DNA from: Leptospira brenneri
GTDB lineage: Bacteria; Spirochaetota; Leptospiria; Leptospirales; Leptospiraceae
Assembly (NCBI RefSeq): GCF_002812125.1
Contig: NZ_NPDQ01000001.1
Span: 1 to 64,000 of the forward strand
Reading direction: 5' to 3'
DNA length: 64,000 bases
A model generated the notes under the pieces. That model was not told the origin of the DNA and searched no databases. It saw only the letters and a list, made by a program, of their open reading frames with translations. This document shows, in pieces, positions 32,687-42,571 of the stretch. The position numbers and the translations under genes are program-made. How positions within the stretch are numbered: the first letter of the stretch is position 1; each line of letters begins with the position of its first letter.

Positions 32687-33757
32687 TTGTTTTATAACCA
32701 CCTGATCAAACCAATCCTATTTCATTTAGATCCAGAATCGGCACACCATCTGGTCTCTGGTTTCCTTTCCCTTTCGGAAAAGATCCCATTTTTTCACAAA
32801 ACCCTCTCTTCCCTTTTCGAGTACAAATCCGAAAGATTGAAACAAACCATCCAAGGAATCCAGTTTCCCAATCCTCTCGGTCTTGCCGCAGGTTTTGATA
32901 AAACAACAGAACTTTTCCCCACAATGATTCATATGGGATTTGGATTTATCGAAGTCGGAACCATCACTGCCAAAGGACAACCAGGCAATGAGAAACCTAG
33001 ACTTTTCCGTTATCCCAACCACAAAGCACTCATCAACCGTATGGGATTCAATAACCCAGGAGCTGACATTGCAGAATCCAATTTAAAGAAACAACCAAAG
33101 TTGGGAATTCGCGGGATCAACGCCGGAAAATCAAAAGTCACTGAGCTAGAAGATGCTGTGAGTGATTATGTTTATACTTTAAAGAAACTAGTACCTTATG
33201 GGGATTATGCCGTCATCAATATCAGTTCTCCGAATACCCCAGGCCTTCGTTCCCTCCAAACCAAAAAAAGTTTAATCGATCTCATCCAAGGAATTCAAAC
33301 GGCTTTTGATCAGAAGTTTCCCATTCCGTTGTATTTAAAATTTGCTCCCGATTTGTCAGAAGAAGAACTCATGGAAAATCTAAAGGTTTGTTTGGATTAT
33401 AAAATTAGTGGTGTCATTCTCACAAACACAACACTGAATAAAGAAATTCTTGGCGAAGTAAATCCGCCAGAAGGTGGGCTCTCAGGCGATCCACTGTTTG
33501 AAAAGTCTCTTCGATTTGTTTCTCTTGCTTACAAAACACTCCAAGGAAAAATTCCCATCATTGGTGTGGGTGGAATTGATTCTGGAGAAAAGGCAGTTCG
33601 TATGATTGAAGCCGGTGCAAATCTAATACAAATCTATACAGGTTATATTTATGAAGGTCCTTTTTTACCTTATCAAATCTGCTCTTATCTCGACAAAACT
33701 CTAAAACAAAAAGGGCTCACTCATATTTCAGAACTTGTTGGGAAAGGAAATAGTTAA
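32687..33757 (+). CDS. pyrD: Dihydroorotate dehydrogenase, class 2 (quinone)
   Basis: A 356-residue membrane-associated flavoprotein. It begins with TTG after AAGGA. The N-terminal helix pair (FYNHLIKPILFHLDPESAHH) is the class 2 membrane hook. The FMN-binding core has GLAAGFDKTTELFPTMIHMGF, INRMGFNNPG, and VINISSPNTPGL, where Ser is the catalytic base in class 2. It ends with GVGGIDSGEKAVRMIEAGAN. It oxidises dihydroorotate to orotate in pyrimidine synthesis with quinone as acceptor. The next gene's ATG overlaps its stop. Confidence 0.95.
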   Translation: MFYNHLIKPILFHLDPESAHHLVSGFLSLSEKIPFFHKTLSSLFEYKSERLKQTIQGIQFPNPLGLAAGFDKTTELFPTMIHMGFGFIEVGTITAKGQPGNEKPRLFRYPNHKALINRMGFNNPGADIAESNLKKQPKLGIRGINAGKSKVTELEDAVSDYVYTLKKLVPYGDYAVINISSPNTPGLRSLQTKKSLIDLIQGIQTAFDQKFPIPLYLKFAPDLSEEELMENLKVCLDYKISGVILTNTTLNKEILGEVNPPEGGLSGDPLFEKSLRFVSLAYKTLQGKIPIIGVGGIDSGEKAVRMIEAGANLIQIYTGYIYEGPFLPYQICSYLDKTLKQKGLTHISELVGKGNS

Positions 33758-34956
33758 TGACAACCGCAAGTCCTGGAACAAAAATCTGTACTCATTTCGG
33801 AACCTGTGGTGGTTGTAATTATTTAGATATTGATTACACCAAAGAACTGCGTAAAAAAGAACAAAATATTAAAGAACTATTCAAAAGTTATCGCCACTTA
33901 GAATTTCGAACCATTGTTCCTAGTCCCTCACCCGAATATTACCGTCACAAAATCCAACTCCCTTTTGGAAGACGTAATATTGCCAACAAAACCTTACTTA
34001 CATTAGGTCTTTTTAACCGGGAATCCACTTTTGTCCTCGACCAAACCGAATGCCAAATCCAAGACCCTGGACTTACAGAAATTGCCCTCGCCGTCAAACA
34101 ATGGGCTAGGCGAGAAGGACTGCTTCCTTATAACGAAAAATCTAAAAGGGGGATGATGAAATATCTTGTGGCAAGAAAATCATTTTCCACTGGTGAAATC
34201 ATTTTAGGAATTGTCACTGCCAAAGAAGACCTACCACATGCCAAAGATGCTTCGAAAAGACTCCACACTGCCATCCAAAACCGAATAGGTAAAACAGGAA
34301 AGTTTGGAAAAATTGTGGGTATCATCCAAAATATCAATACCAAACATACAACAATGGCACTCGGTCGCGAAGAACATTTGTTATGGGGTAGACCTTACAT
34401 CCATGAACATTTTGGAAAACATAAATTTCGAGTAGGTCTTTCCACCTTTTTACAAGTAAACCCCATCCAAACTCCAAGTTTGTACAATTTGGTCCTTGAT
34501 GAAGTGGAACCAGAATCTCGGGTCATCGATGCTTACTCTGGAATTGGAACTATTTCTTTTTGGATCGCGGGAAATTGTAAAGAAGTGATGGGGATCGAAG
34601 AAAATCCCAATTCCCACAAAACCGCACTGGAATCAGTCAAATACAACAAAGTACATAATGTACGGTTTCGCAAAGGAAGAGTTGCTGAAGTATTACCCAC
34701 TCTTTTTGGAAAAAACTATGATACCTTAGTTCTTGATCCTCCGCGCACAGGACTTGGAGTCGAGGTGGCAGAAACCATCCTCGGAATGGGCTTTAAAAAA
34801 ATCGTTTATGTTTCTTGTGATCCCGTTAGTCTCAGAGAAGATACAAATCTCCTTGCGAGGCAGTATTTTTTAAATTCGGTCCAACCTGTGGATATGTTTC
34901 CTAGAACTGATCACGTCGAAACCGTGGCCGTTTTTAGGAATAAAAATCTCACATAA
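33757..34956 (+). CDS. RlmD-like 23S rRNA (uracil-C5)-methyltransferase
   Basis: A 399-residue RumA/TrmA-type enzyme. The N-terminal part has a Cx5CxxC cluster (Cys11, Cys17, Cys20) that with a later Cys (CQIQD) would bind [4Fe-4S]. The middle and end hold SAM motif I in DAYSGIGTISFWIA, and the catalytic Cys in YVSCDPVSL. The C-terminal ends DMFPRTDHVETVAVF, a hallmark of this family. It methylates uracil in rRNA. It overlaps pyrD by one base, so likely cotranslated. The exact base cannot be assigned, as RlmC, RlmD and TrmA look alike. Confidence 0.85.
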   Translation: MTTASPGTKICTHFGTCGGCNYLDIDYTKELRKKEQNIKELFKSYRHLEFRTIVPSPSPEYYRHKIQLPFGRRNIANKTLLTLGLFNRESTFVLDQTECQIQDPGLTEIALAVKQWARREGLLPYNEKSKRGMMKYLVARKSFSTGEIILGIVTAKEDLPHAKDASKRLHTAIQNRIGKTGKFGKIVGIIQNINTKHTTMALGREEHLLWGRPYIHEHFGKHKFRVGLSTFLQVNPIQTPSLYNLVLDEVEPESRVIDAYSGIGTISFWIAGNCKEVMGIEENPNSHKTALESVKYNKVHNVRFRKGRVAEVLPTLFGKNYDTLVLDPPRTGLGVEVAETILGMGFKKIVYVSCDPVSLREDTNLLARQYFLNSVQPVDMFPRTDHVETVAVFRNKNLT

Positions 34957-36502
34957 CATCCATTACAAACTCAGAGGCTTTTTTACTAAAAGCCATAATG
35001 GTAAAACTTGGATCCACACTCACTCCCGTAGGAAATACGGAAGAGTCAGCGACAAACAAATTTTGAAATCCATGCACTTGGTGCCGTGAATTCACCACGG
35101 ATGTTTCTCTCGATTTTCCCATCCGACAACCACCCGCCGGATGAGGAGCCGCCATTGGGAATTCAGCCGGTCTCCAAGCAAGAGTATCAATTTCTTCCTT
35201 TTTGGGAAGTTTTGTATATTTACGAAGTTTCATACCCGCAAGAAAAACTTCCTTAGCCCCAGCTTCAAAATTCAACTTCATTTGTTTGTAAGTAAGGTCG
35301 CTAAAGATTTGTTTGGTGATCTTTCCAAAAGGATAATGAATTTTTCTTTTTCCAAATAAATCCACTTCGATCCTTCCTAGTTCTCCATCCACATCATCAA
35401 TCCAACCGATGGTTCCCCCTAAATTTTCCATTTGTTTCATATAATGAAAATGGTCTTTTCCAAAACTTGGAACAAGAGCGGCTAAAGTTGCCGGTTGCAA
35501 TTGGTTAGGCATTAACATATACCCACCCTCACGGTATTTTCCATTTTGGAATCTAGCCAATCGGAAATCCTCTACCCCATAAGCAGCCGGGATATTACGC
35601 CACTGAACAATCGGCTCTTCATATAACGCATGTACCATGGGAGAGGGATTGATCGCAAGGAACTCACCAAGAGCTGGTAACTGTTTTTTGAAACCATTCT
35701 TAAGTAAAAAAGTAGAACTACCAAATCCTCCTGCAGAAACACAAACTGCTTTGGCTCGAAATGTGATTTTGGTCTTCGTTGGTCGTAGTGTCCTTCGATC
35801 AATCACCACTGCTTCAAGACCGGTCACCTTTTGTCCTCGAATGATTAGTTTTTCGGCCCGAAGGTCTGTATAAACATCAGTTCCTAGTTGCACGGCTCTC
35901 GGAATATGAGTCACAAGCTGCGACTGTTTGGCGCCAAACATACAACCTTGCATACAATGTCCCGACTTCTGGCAGTTTTTTCGGGCTTGTGGGACAGCAT
36001 GACCTTCCCAACCTAATCTTTGTGATGCGTTACGAAAAAGTCGGTTCATGGGGTTAAAGTATTCTTCTCCCGCAGGAGTCACATGAAGGTCAGCCTCGAG
36101 TTCCGGCCAATAAGAATGTAAATCTTCAGGAAGGTGGTGTTCAATCCCATATTTCCGATTCCATAATAACAATCTGTCTTCAGGAGTGCGGTAACTGTCT
36201 GCCCAGTAGTGAACCGAGGCACCCCCTAAATTATTTCCGTAAACAAGATTGATTCCACCATCCGCTGTGGTATGGAAATTTCTCTCAGCAGAAACTTTGC
36301 CTCCCATATTCAGTTCATGATTGTCAAAAGTTCCGGTATGATAATTCCCACCTTGTTCGAGGAGAGCTACCTTAATTCCTTTTTTGGAAAGTTCATAAGC
36401 CATGGTAGAACCACCGCAGCCCGAACCAATCACTACTACATCAATGGAAATTGTTTCGCCATTCGCATAACTTTTGTAATCACGATAACTTCCTGATTTC
36501 AT
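34949..36502 (-). CDS. GMC-family FAD-dependent oxidoreductase
   Basis: A 517-residue flavoenzyme. FAD-binding VVIGSGCGGSTMAYELSKKG is at about 22-41. NLGGASVHYWADSYRTP is the GMC signature; the C-terminal active-site block is APHPAGGCRMGKS, then NLFVADSSVFPTGVSVDPSF. There is no signal peptide. It oxidises an alcohol or sugar. The neighbours are a gluconate-2-dehydrogenase subunit-3-like protein (1 base apart) and a nitrilase-family lipoprotein, so the three are an operon. It overlaps the RlmD-like gene by 8 bases at its 3' end, convergent. Confidence 0.88.
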   Translation of the reverse strand: MKSGSYRDYKSYANGETISIDVVVIGSGCGGSTMAYELSKKGIKVALLEQGGNYHTGTFDNHELNMGGKVSAERNFHTTADGGINLVYGNNLGGASVHYWADSYRTPEDRLLLWNRKYGIEHHLPEDLHSYWPELEADLHVTPAGEEYFNPMNRLFRNASQRLGWEGHAVPQARKNCQKSGHCMQGCMFGAKQSQLVTHIPRAVQLGTDVYTDLRAEKLIIRGQKVTGLEAVVIDRRTLRPTKTKITFRAKAVCVSAGGFGSSTFLLKNGFKKQLPALGEFLAINPSPMVHALYEEPIVQWRNIPAAYGVEDFRLARFQNGKYREGGYMLMPNQLQPATLAALVPSFGKDHFHYMKQMENLGGTIGWIDDVDGELGRIEVDLFGKRKIHYPFGKITKQIFSDLTYKQMKLNFEAGAKEVFLAGMKLRKYTKLPKKEEIDTLAWRPAEFPMAAPHPAGGCRMGKSRETSVVNSRHQVHGFQNLFVADSSVFPTGVSVDPSFTIMAFSKKASEFVMDVM

Positions 36503-36503
36503 C

Positions 36504-37031
36504 TTAGAGTTCCCTTCCCTTTAATAGATTTTGGTAGTGGATTCTTGCCTCACTCCATTTCTCCGGGGGATTTGCAAAAGGACCTGGGTAGGAAATAGGA
36601 GCCCAAGAAGACTTATGCCCATAATAAACAAGACAAACTAAAAGTTTTAAATTCCCTACAACAGCCCGAACAATATCAGAATCTGTATCTGCTAATTCTA
36701 TTAACAAAGTTTCTCTTTTCTCTTTAGAAAGATTTGAAAAAAGACTAAAATTTCCATAGAAAAGAGGGAGGTATTCTAAAACCATCACCGCAGAATGGAA
36801 ATCTTCTTGGATTTCTTCCGAAACAAAATACAATTCTTCATCCAATCTTCGCATAACATCCGCTTTTTCTAAATTTGGCATTTCAGGTTCTGCGATGGGA
36901 AGAACTACTTCTGCAAAAGCAGTCACCGTTTTAACTTCTGAATCACTAAAATAGAAATAACGGATTTTGGATTTGATTCCCGCACAAAATAATAATAAAG
37001 CCAAAAAGGATTTTCTAGAGAAAGAGTACAT
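36504..37031 (-). CDS. Gluconate 2-dehydrogenase subunit 3-like protein
   Basis: A 175-residue protein with a hydrophobic N-terminal segment (LALLLFCAG, about 9-18), and the helical pattern TVTAFAEVVLPIAE (about 35-48), expected for subunit 3 of FAD-dependent dehydrogenases; the YYGHKSSWAPISYPGP near the end matches. It would assist export or assembly of the GMC flavoprotein. It lies 1 base from the GMC gene stop and overlaps the upstream lipoprotein gene by 17 bases. Confidence 0.7.
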   Translation of the reverse strand: MYSFSRKSFLALLLFCAGIKSKIRYFYFSDSEVKTVTAFAEVVLPIAEPEMPNLEKADVMRRLDEELYFVSEEIQEDFHSAVMVLEYLPLFYGNFSLFSNLSKEKRETLLIELADTDSDIVRAVVGNLKLLVCLVYYGHKSSWAPISYPGPFANPPEKWSEARIHYQNLLKGREL

Positions 37032-38163
37032 AGATTCTTCCTTGGTTTTTTTCTTCTTTTACAAAGTTCGAAACTGGTTTCCCACCGAGAGACAAAAAAG
37101 CATCTCCATTGGCTGCCATATCCCAAATTTCACCTCGAAAAAACACATTGATTCCTGCCTTTACTTTAGGATCTTTCAAGCGGCCGGACATAGCATATTT
37201 TTTCCAGGCAGTTTTTTCTGAAATATTACCTATATCTTTTTTTTCCACATCACTTGGATTCGCATAACCGTTGTAACCATTCCATTTATTAGTCCAAGAA
37301 TCAATTGGTGCCACAAAAGAAGGGACAGCTAAAAGTTCAGCCTCTGATTTTTTTAGTTCTTTGTAAACTTCTGGAAACCAAGAATCAGCACAAACCATAG
37401 TGTATAACTTACCAAGTGAGGTTTGGTAGATTGCGTTCTCTTCTAATTTCCCTTCTTTTAAAAATTCTTTCTCTTCAATAATGGGAAAGAGTTTGCGTAC
37501 AATTTGGTCGTCCACTCGGCCATCTGGATGAAAATAGAAACTCACATTTTCTAAGGGACCGTCTGTGGGAGTGATTTTTCCTTCAATGACTTTGGGATGA
37601 GGAAGTACAATAGAACCTGCTACGATAGAGACCCGATACTCCCTGGCCAGTCTTGCAAATACCGATTGGTATCTGTCTGCCATTTGCCAAGCCTTCATCC
37701 GAAAAAGTGTCTCCTTCAAGGTATCTGTTGAATAAGAAGTGTTAAATAAATAATACCAGAGAAAGGAACCTAAGTTATGTTTTACCAAAACTTCCATAGC
37801 TTCCTGAATTGTATTCGATGCAAAAATGGATTTATCATCACCAGTCACGACAAGCCAAGTTCCAATATATTCAGGTAGAACAATGATACTTCGATCTACG
37901 AAAAGAAGTTCCTTTTCCTTTGTTTCTTGGAGGTAACCCTTCAAAACAAAATAGAAACTATCTTCTGTTGCGTAACTGTACTTGTTTAGGTAAGGCTCAA
38001 TCCCTACAAAACTTCCGCGTTTCCCCACTCCTTCCTTTTGAATGTAAACCTTTGGACTTGGAAGGTACTTGGAGATTTCCTCTTGTGGTACAACTTGCTT
38101 TTGGCAGTGGACTGTAAAAACTGTAATGGTTACAAAAACAGAAAAAGAAACGGGAAAACGCAT
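37015..38163 (-). CDS. Nitrilase-superfamily (carbon-nitrogen hydrolase) lipoprotein
   Basis: A 382-residue protein with lipobox FTVHC (Cys20). The nitrilase triad is Glu98 in LPEYIGTW, Lys224 in RKLFPIIEE and Cys258 in MVCADSWFPEV. The family hydrolyses nitriles or amides or transfers acyl groups. A lipid-anchored nitrilase is unusual; the best-known membrane member is apolipoprotein N-acyltransferase, but this one has no multi-spanning region. Thus it likely acts on a periplasmic or surface amide. The gene overlaps the subunit-3-like gene by 17 bases. Confidence 0.75.
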   Translation of the reverse strand: MRFPVSFSVFVTITVFTVHCQKQVVPQEEISKYLPSPKVYIQKEGVGKRGSFVGIEPYLNKYSYATEDSFYFVLKGYLQETKEKELLFVDRSIIVLPEYIGTWLVVTGDDKSIFASNTIQEAMEVLVKHNLGSFLWYYLFNTSYSTDTLKETLFRMKAWQMADRYQSVFARLAREYRVSIVAGSIVLPHPKVIEGKITPTDGPLENVSFYFHPDGRVDDQIVRKLFPIIEEKEFLKEGKLEENAIYQTSLGKLYTMVCADSWFPEVYKELKKSEAELLAVPSFVAPIDSWTNKWNGYNGYANPSDVEKKDIGNISEKTAWKKYAMSGRLKDPKVKAGINVFFRGEIWDMAANGDAFLSLGGKPVSNFVKEEKNQGRIYVLFL

Positions 38164-38244
38164 CCACCAAATCTACTACACATTTTCGTTTCAGACAATA
38201 TTTAATTGTGTTCTTAGTTTTTTCTTTTATTTTGACCTTATTCT

Positions 38245-39453
38245 ATGAAAGAGAAACCTGCTCCCAAAAAAATCGTTCTCGCTTACTCCGGAGGACTCGA
38301 TACTTCCGTCATCCTTGCTTGGTTGAAAGATACCTACGGTTGTGAAGTCGTTGCTTTTTGTGCCGATGTTGGTCAAAAAGAAGAACTTACCGGTCTGGAA
38401 GAAAAAGGAAAAAATACCGGAGCTTCTAAAGTTTACATCCAAGACTTACGTTTGGAATTTGCACGTGACTTTATTTTCCCTGCCATTCGCGGAAATGCAA
38501 TTTATGAAATGCGTTATTTACTCGGAACTTCTCTCGCGCGTCCTCTCATTGCCAAAGCAATGGCAGAAGTTGCTACAAAAGAAGGAGCCGATGCTTTTTC
38601 TCATGGTGCTACCGGAAAAGGAAACGACCAAGTTCGATTTGAACTCACTTTCAAAGCTCTTTCGCCTAACTTACAAATCATTGCCCCTTGGAGAACTTGG
38701 GATTTTGGTGGCCGAGCTGATCTGATTGAATACGCAAAGAAAAAAGGAATTCCAGTTCCTGTAACAGCTGCTAAACCATACAGTATGGACAGAAACCTAA
38801 TGCACCTTTCTTTTGAAGGGGGAATTTTAGAAGATCCATTCAACGAACCAAAAGAAGATATGTTTATCCTAACCGTATCTCCCGAAAAAGCTCCCGACAA
38901 ACCAACTTACCTAGAATTGGATTTCGAAAATGGAGACTGTGTTGCTATCGATGGAAAAAAAATGAATCCACTCGAAGTGATGGAGACCCTAAATGATTTA
39001 GGTGGAAAAAACGGTGTAGGAAGAGTGGACATTGTCGAAAACCGACTTGTGGGAATCAAATCACGCGGAGTCTATGAAACTCCAGGTGGAACTATCCTTC
39101 ACATTGCCCACCGCGATTTGGAATCCATCACACTGGATCGTGACACCCAACACAAAAAGGATGAACTCTCTCAAGAATTTGCTCGTTATATTTACAACGG
39201 CCAATGGTATTCCAACCAAATGAATGCTTTACGAGCTTACATGGACTACACTCAAAAATATGTCAATGGAACCGTTCGAGTGAAACTGTACAAGGGAAAT
39301 TGCACGGTTGTCGGACGTAAATCCAACAAGTCTCTTTACAATGCAGGATTATCCACTTTCGAAAAAGAAGAATTGTACAACCAATACGATGCAGAAGGTT
39401 TTATCAACCTTTACGGACTTCCTATGAAAGAGTGGGCAAGGGTAAACAAATAA
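38245..39453 (+). CDS. argG: Argininosuccinate synthase
   Basis: A 402-residue enzyme of normal length. The N-terminal P-loop-like motif is [15 protein letters not shown] (about 10-24), followed by [13 protein letters not shown] and [17 protein letters not shown], and the conserved block [15 protein letters not shown]. It joins citrulline and aspartate with ATP to make argininosuccinate in arginine synthesis. The coaD gene starts 1 base after its stop, suggesting one transcript. No terminator is seen between them. Confidence 0.96.
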   Translation: MKEKPAPKKIVLAYSGGLDTSVILAWLKDTYGCEVVAFCADVGQKEELTGLEEKGKNTGASKVYIQDLRLEFARDFIFPAIRGNAIYEMRYLLGTSLARPLIAKAMAEVATKEGADAFSHGATGKGNDQVRFELTFKALSPNLQIIAPWRTWDFGGRADLIEYAKKKGIPVPVTAAKPYSMDRNLMHLSFEGGILEDPFNEPKEDMFILTVSPEKAPDKPTYLELDFENGDCVAIDGKKMNPLEVMETLNDLGGKNGVGRVDIVENRLVGIKSRGVYETPGGTILHIAHRDLESITLDRDTQHKKDELSQEFARYIYNGQWYSNQMNALRAYMDYTQKYVNGTVRVKLYKGNCTVVGRKSNKSLYNAGLSTFEKEELYNQYDAEGFINLYGLPMKEWARVNK

Positions 39454-39454
39454 G

Positions 39455-39937
39455 ATGAAAAATATCGCCGTATATCCAGGTTCTTTTGATCCGTTCACCA
39501 ACGGTCATCTCGACATTATCCGGCGAGCTCATCCGTTATTCGAAGAGATCATCATTGCTGTAGCCATTAACTCCAAAAAGTCTTCGCTTTTTTCTTCCGA
39601 GGAAAGAGTGGAGATGATTGGTAAGGTCTTTAAAGGTTGGGACAAAATTAAAATCGATACTTTTGAAGGCCTCACTGTAGATTATTGCAAAGAAAAGAAC
39701 TCACGTGTCATTTTACGTGGGCTTCGTGCTGTTACAGATTTTGATTATGAATATGCGATTTCCCTAATGAATAAAAAATTAGCCCCAGAAATCGAAACTT
39801 ATTTCTTAATGGCAGACAATGAATACTCATTTGTGTCCTCAACAATCGTCAAAGAAGTAGCAAGGCATGGTAGAGCAGTGTCCAACCAAGTCCCTGATGT
39901 TGTGGGTGAAGCTCTGGCTAAAAAATTTTCCGCTTAA
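39455..39937 (+). CDS. coaD: Phosphopantetheine adenylyltransferase
   Basis: A 160-residue enzyme with [20 protein letters not shown] (6-25), the nucleotidyltransferase motif with TNGH, then [15 protein letters not shown] (about 88-102) and the end [13 protein letters not shown]. It transfers AMP to 4'-phosphopantetheine in CoA synthesis. It begins directly after argG and ends 18 bases before the antiporter gene. Length and motifs match the family closely. Confidence 0.96.
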   Translation: MKNIAVYPGSFDPFTNGHLDIIRRAHPLFEEIIIAVAINSKKSSLFSSEERVEMIGKVFKGWDKIKIDTFEGLTVDYCKEKNSRVILRGLRAVTDFDYEYAISLMNKKLAPEIETYFLMADNEYSFVSSTIVKEVARHGRAVSNQVPDVVGEALAKKFSA

Positions 39938-39955
39938 GTAGAAAGTGAGGATTTT

Positions 39956-42064
39956 ATGAGAACACGTTCTTCTTTTTTTTATGGATTCACCTTACTAATA
40001 TTTGGAACCCTTGGTTACCTTCTTTTAGAAGCAGGGAACTTACTGGAAGTCACAAAAAATATCATTCCTGTAAGTGCGGAAAACTTAGATACAGAGAATT
40101 TTTTTAACCGCTTCCACCACCCCTTAGCACTCCTTTTCCTCCAAATCATCATCGTTTGTGGATCGGCAAGATTTGTTGGATATATTTTCTCTCGTAAACT
40201 CAAACAACCTTCCGTGATGGGAGAAATTGTTGCGGGGATTTTACTCGGACCATCTTTACTTGGTTACTACTTCCCAGAGACAATGGGGTTTTTGTTTCCA
40301 CCCACAAGTTTACCAACACTCGGAACTTTAAGCCAAATTGGTTTAGTTCTTTTTATGTTCATCATTGGGATGGAACTAGATCTTTCCGTTCTCAAAAACA
40401 AAGCCCACTCGGCAATTATCATCAGTCATGCGAGTATCATCTTTCCTTTCTTTTTAGGAATGATTTTGGCTTATTACTTTTATACTGACTATGCACCTGA
40501 AAATGTAGGTTTTTTGTCTTTTTCGCTCTTTATGGGAATAGCAATGAGTATCACGGCCTTCCCAGTCCTTGCCAGAATCCTTCAGGAAAGGAATCTCACA
40601 AGAACTCCTCTCGGGGCCATGGTTCTCACCTGTGCCGCAGCGGATGATATCACGGCTTGGATCTTACTTGCGATTATTGTTACCATATCCAAAGCCGGGA
40701 ACTTAAACACAGCCCTCTTTACCATTGGATTATCTTTTGCTTATATCCTAAGTATGATCTATTTAGTGGCACCCTTTCTCAAACGATTGGGATCCATTTA
40801 TATTTCTCGTGAAAATCTAACACGATCTGCAGTGGCTCTCATCCTAATGATTCTGTTTTTATCCTCACTCACTACAGAAGTAATAGGAATCCATGCATTG
40901 TTTGGTGCCTTCCTTGCCGGTGTGATTATGCCTTCCGAAGGAAATCTAAAAAAGCTGATTGCTGAAAAGATCGAAGACCTTGCTGTCATTTTATTTCTCC
41001 CTATTTTTTTCGTGATCACCGGACTTAGAACGGAAATTGGACTTCTGAGCGGTTCTCATCTTTGGATGGTATTTGGTTTAGTGATCCTTGTTGCGGTTGT
41101 TGGAAAATTTATAGGAAGTGCTTTTGCTGCAAAGATCGCAGGATCCAATTGGGAAGATTCACTTTCCATCGGTGCCCTTATGAACACAAGAGGCCTTATG
41201 GAACTTGTGGTTCTTAACATTGGATACGATCTTGGAATTTTAAGTCCAGAGATCTTTGCCGTATTTGTCCTTATGGCACTTGTGACCACTCTTTCTACTG
41301 GACCACTTTTGGATGGAATCCAAAAGATCTTTTCAAAATCGGAAAAACAAATTCCCGCAGAAAAACCAATGGACCACAAATTACGTGTGTTAGTGGCATT
41401 TGCTCAAGAAAAAATGGGAAAAAGTTTAGTTAGGCTTGCTTATTCTCTCTCCGGCAACCAAAAGAAAAATTTAGATATCACCGCCCTTCATATTTCCCCG
41501 AACGATTCCCTTTCCAATGAAGAAATTCGTCGTTACCGAGATGCTAGTTTTGAAGCCATCCGCCAAACAGGCTCCAGTATGGGAATCCAAGTCCAAACAG
41601 AATATCGGATTACAGACAACGTGACATATGAAATTGTCAACTTTGCTAAAGTCAAACATACGGACACCTTATTCATTGGTGCCGCCAAACCTTTATTTTC
41701 CCGAAGTTATACGGGAGGCAAAATCAAAGGAATTTTGAACTATTGCCCTGCAACCGTTGGAGTTCTCATCGATAATGGCCTCGATTCTCTGGAAAAAATT
41801 GCGATTATTTATAAGGGAGAAAAAGACCCAATCCTTGGTTTTGCTCAAAAACTAACTTCGCTCAAAGGAATGAAGTCGAACAAAATTAAGGTGGACGATT
41901 TGGTCCAACCGGAAACGGATTTGAATCCCTATCCCATTTCCTTAAATAAAATCACGGGTTTTTCATTGATCCTGATTGATTTGAACGTTTGGGAAGAACT
42001 GGGTTTTGAAAAGATGGACCTACTCCCCACTTCATTTCTTTTGGTTCGTTTTTTAGCTACCTAA
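39956..42064 (+). CDS. CPA2-type cation:proton antiporter with cytoplasmic C-terminal domain
   Basis: A 702-residue protein. After a signal-anchor-like first helix, about 12 membrane helices span residues 50-450, with the Kef/NapA-type blocks VMGEIVAGILLGPSLLGYYF, FIIGMELDLSVLK and AAADDITAWILLAI (paired Asp, ion-binding). A C-terminal cytoplasmic region (about 470-702) carries RVLVAFAQEKMGKSLVRLAY and TDTLFIGAAKPLF, a universal-stress-like fold. It exchanges K+ or Na+ for protons. No RCK/TrkA-N domain is visible, so regulation differs from KefC. Confidence 0.85.
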   Translation: MRTRSSFFYGFTLLIFGTLGYLLLEAGNLLEVTKNIIPVSAENLDTENFFNRFHHPLALLFLQIIIVCGSARFVGYIFSRKLKQPSVMGEIVAGILLGPSLLGYYFPETMGFLFPPTSLPTLGTLSQIGLVLFMFIIGMELDLSVLKNKAHSAIIISHASIIFPFFLGMILAYYFYTDYAPENVGFLSFSLFMGIAMSITAFPVLARILQERNLTRTPLGAMVLTCAAADDITAWILLAIIVTISKAGNLNTALFTIGLSFAYILSMIYLVAPFLKRLGSIYISRENLTRSAVALILMILFLSSLTTEVIGIHALFGAFLAGVIMPSEGNLKKLIAEKIEDLAVILFLPIFFVITGLRTEIGLLSGSHLWMVFGLVILVAVVGKFIGSAFAAKIAGSNWEDSLSIGALMNTRGLMELVVLNIGYDLGILSPEIFAVFVLMALVTTLSTGPLLDGIQKIFSKSEKQIPAEKPMDHKLRVLVAFAQEKMGKSLVRLAYSLSGNQKKNLDITALHISPNDSLSNEEIRRYRDASFEAIRQTGSSMGIQVQTEYRITDNVTYEIVNFAKVKHTDTLFIGAAKPLFSRSYTGGKIKGILNYCPATVGVLIDNGLDSLEKIAIIYKGEKDPILGFAQKLTSLKGMKSNKIKVDDLVQPETDLNPYPISLNKITGFSLILIDLNVWEELGFEKMDLLPTSFLLVRFLAT

Positions 42065-42106
42065 AGATTCGATTGCTTTTTTCGGTTTCTCCAAGCTACT
42101 GGAGAT

Positions 42107-42520
42107 ATGGAAAGAACTTTTATCATGCTTAAACCCGATGCTGTAAAAAACAAACACATCGGTGACATCCTTCAAAGAATTGAAAAAGAAGGATTTAAAA
42201 TCCTAGGAATGAAATTCCTAAAACTCAGCCTCGAAGACGCAAAACAATTTTACGCAGTCCATGCGGCTCGTCCATTTTACAATGATCTTTGCACATACAT
42301 GGCATCTGGCCCAATCGTTGCTTGCGCTCTTGAAAGAGACAATGCAGTGACTCATTGGAGAGATGTGATTGGTGCCACTGATCCAAAAGAAGCAAAAGCG
42401 GGAACCATCCGTGCTCTTTTTGCAGAAAGCAAAGAAGCTAACGCAGTTCACGGTTCTGACTCTGTCGCAAACGCGCTCCAAGAAATTGCGTTTTTCTTCA
42501 AAGGGTATGAACTCAATTAA
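42107..42520 (+). CDS. ndk: Nucleoside diphosphate kinase
   Basis: A 137-residue enzyme of standard length. The N-terminus [13 protein letters not shown] and the phosphohistidine His115 in NAVHGSDSV are diagnostic, with [17 protein letters not shown] in between. It equalises nucleoside triphosphate pools using ATP. It is followed by a hairpin and T-run, so transcription probably ends there or is reduced before the next gene. Confidence 0.97.
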   Translation: MERTFIMLKPDAVKNKHIGDILQRIEKEGFKILGMKFLKLSLEDAKQFYAVHAARPFYNDLCTYMASGPIVACALERDNAVTHWRDVIGATDPKEAKAGTIRALFAESKEANAVHGSDSVANALQEIAFFFKGYELN

Positions 42521-42537
42521 TTTGAAACCAACCAAAC

Positions 42538-42568
42538 GATCGGTTCTTTAGGTAGGACCGGTCTTTTT
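42538..42568 (+). terminator. Intrinsic terminator after ndk
   Basis: GATCGGTTC and GGACCGGTC pair over 9 bp (two G-U pairs) around an 8-base loop TTTAGGTA and are followed by TTTTT. It begins 17 bases after the ndk stop and ends right at the GTG start of the polyprenyl synthetase gene, so the latter would need read-through or its own promoter. Confidence 0.7.
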
Positions 42569-42571
42569 CCT

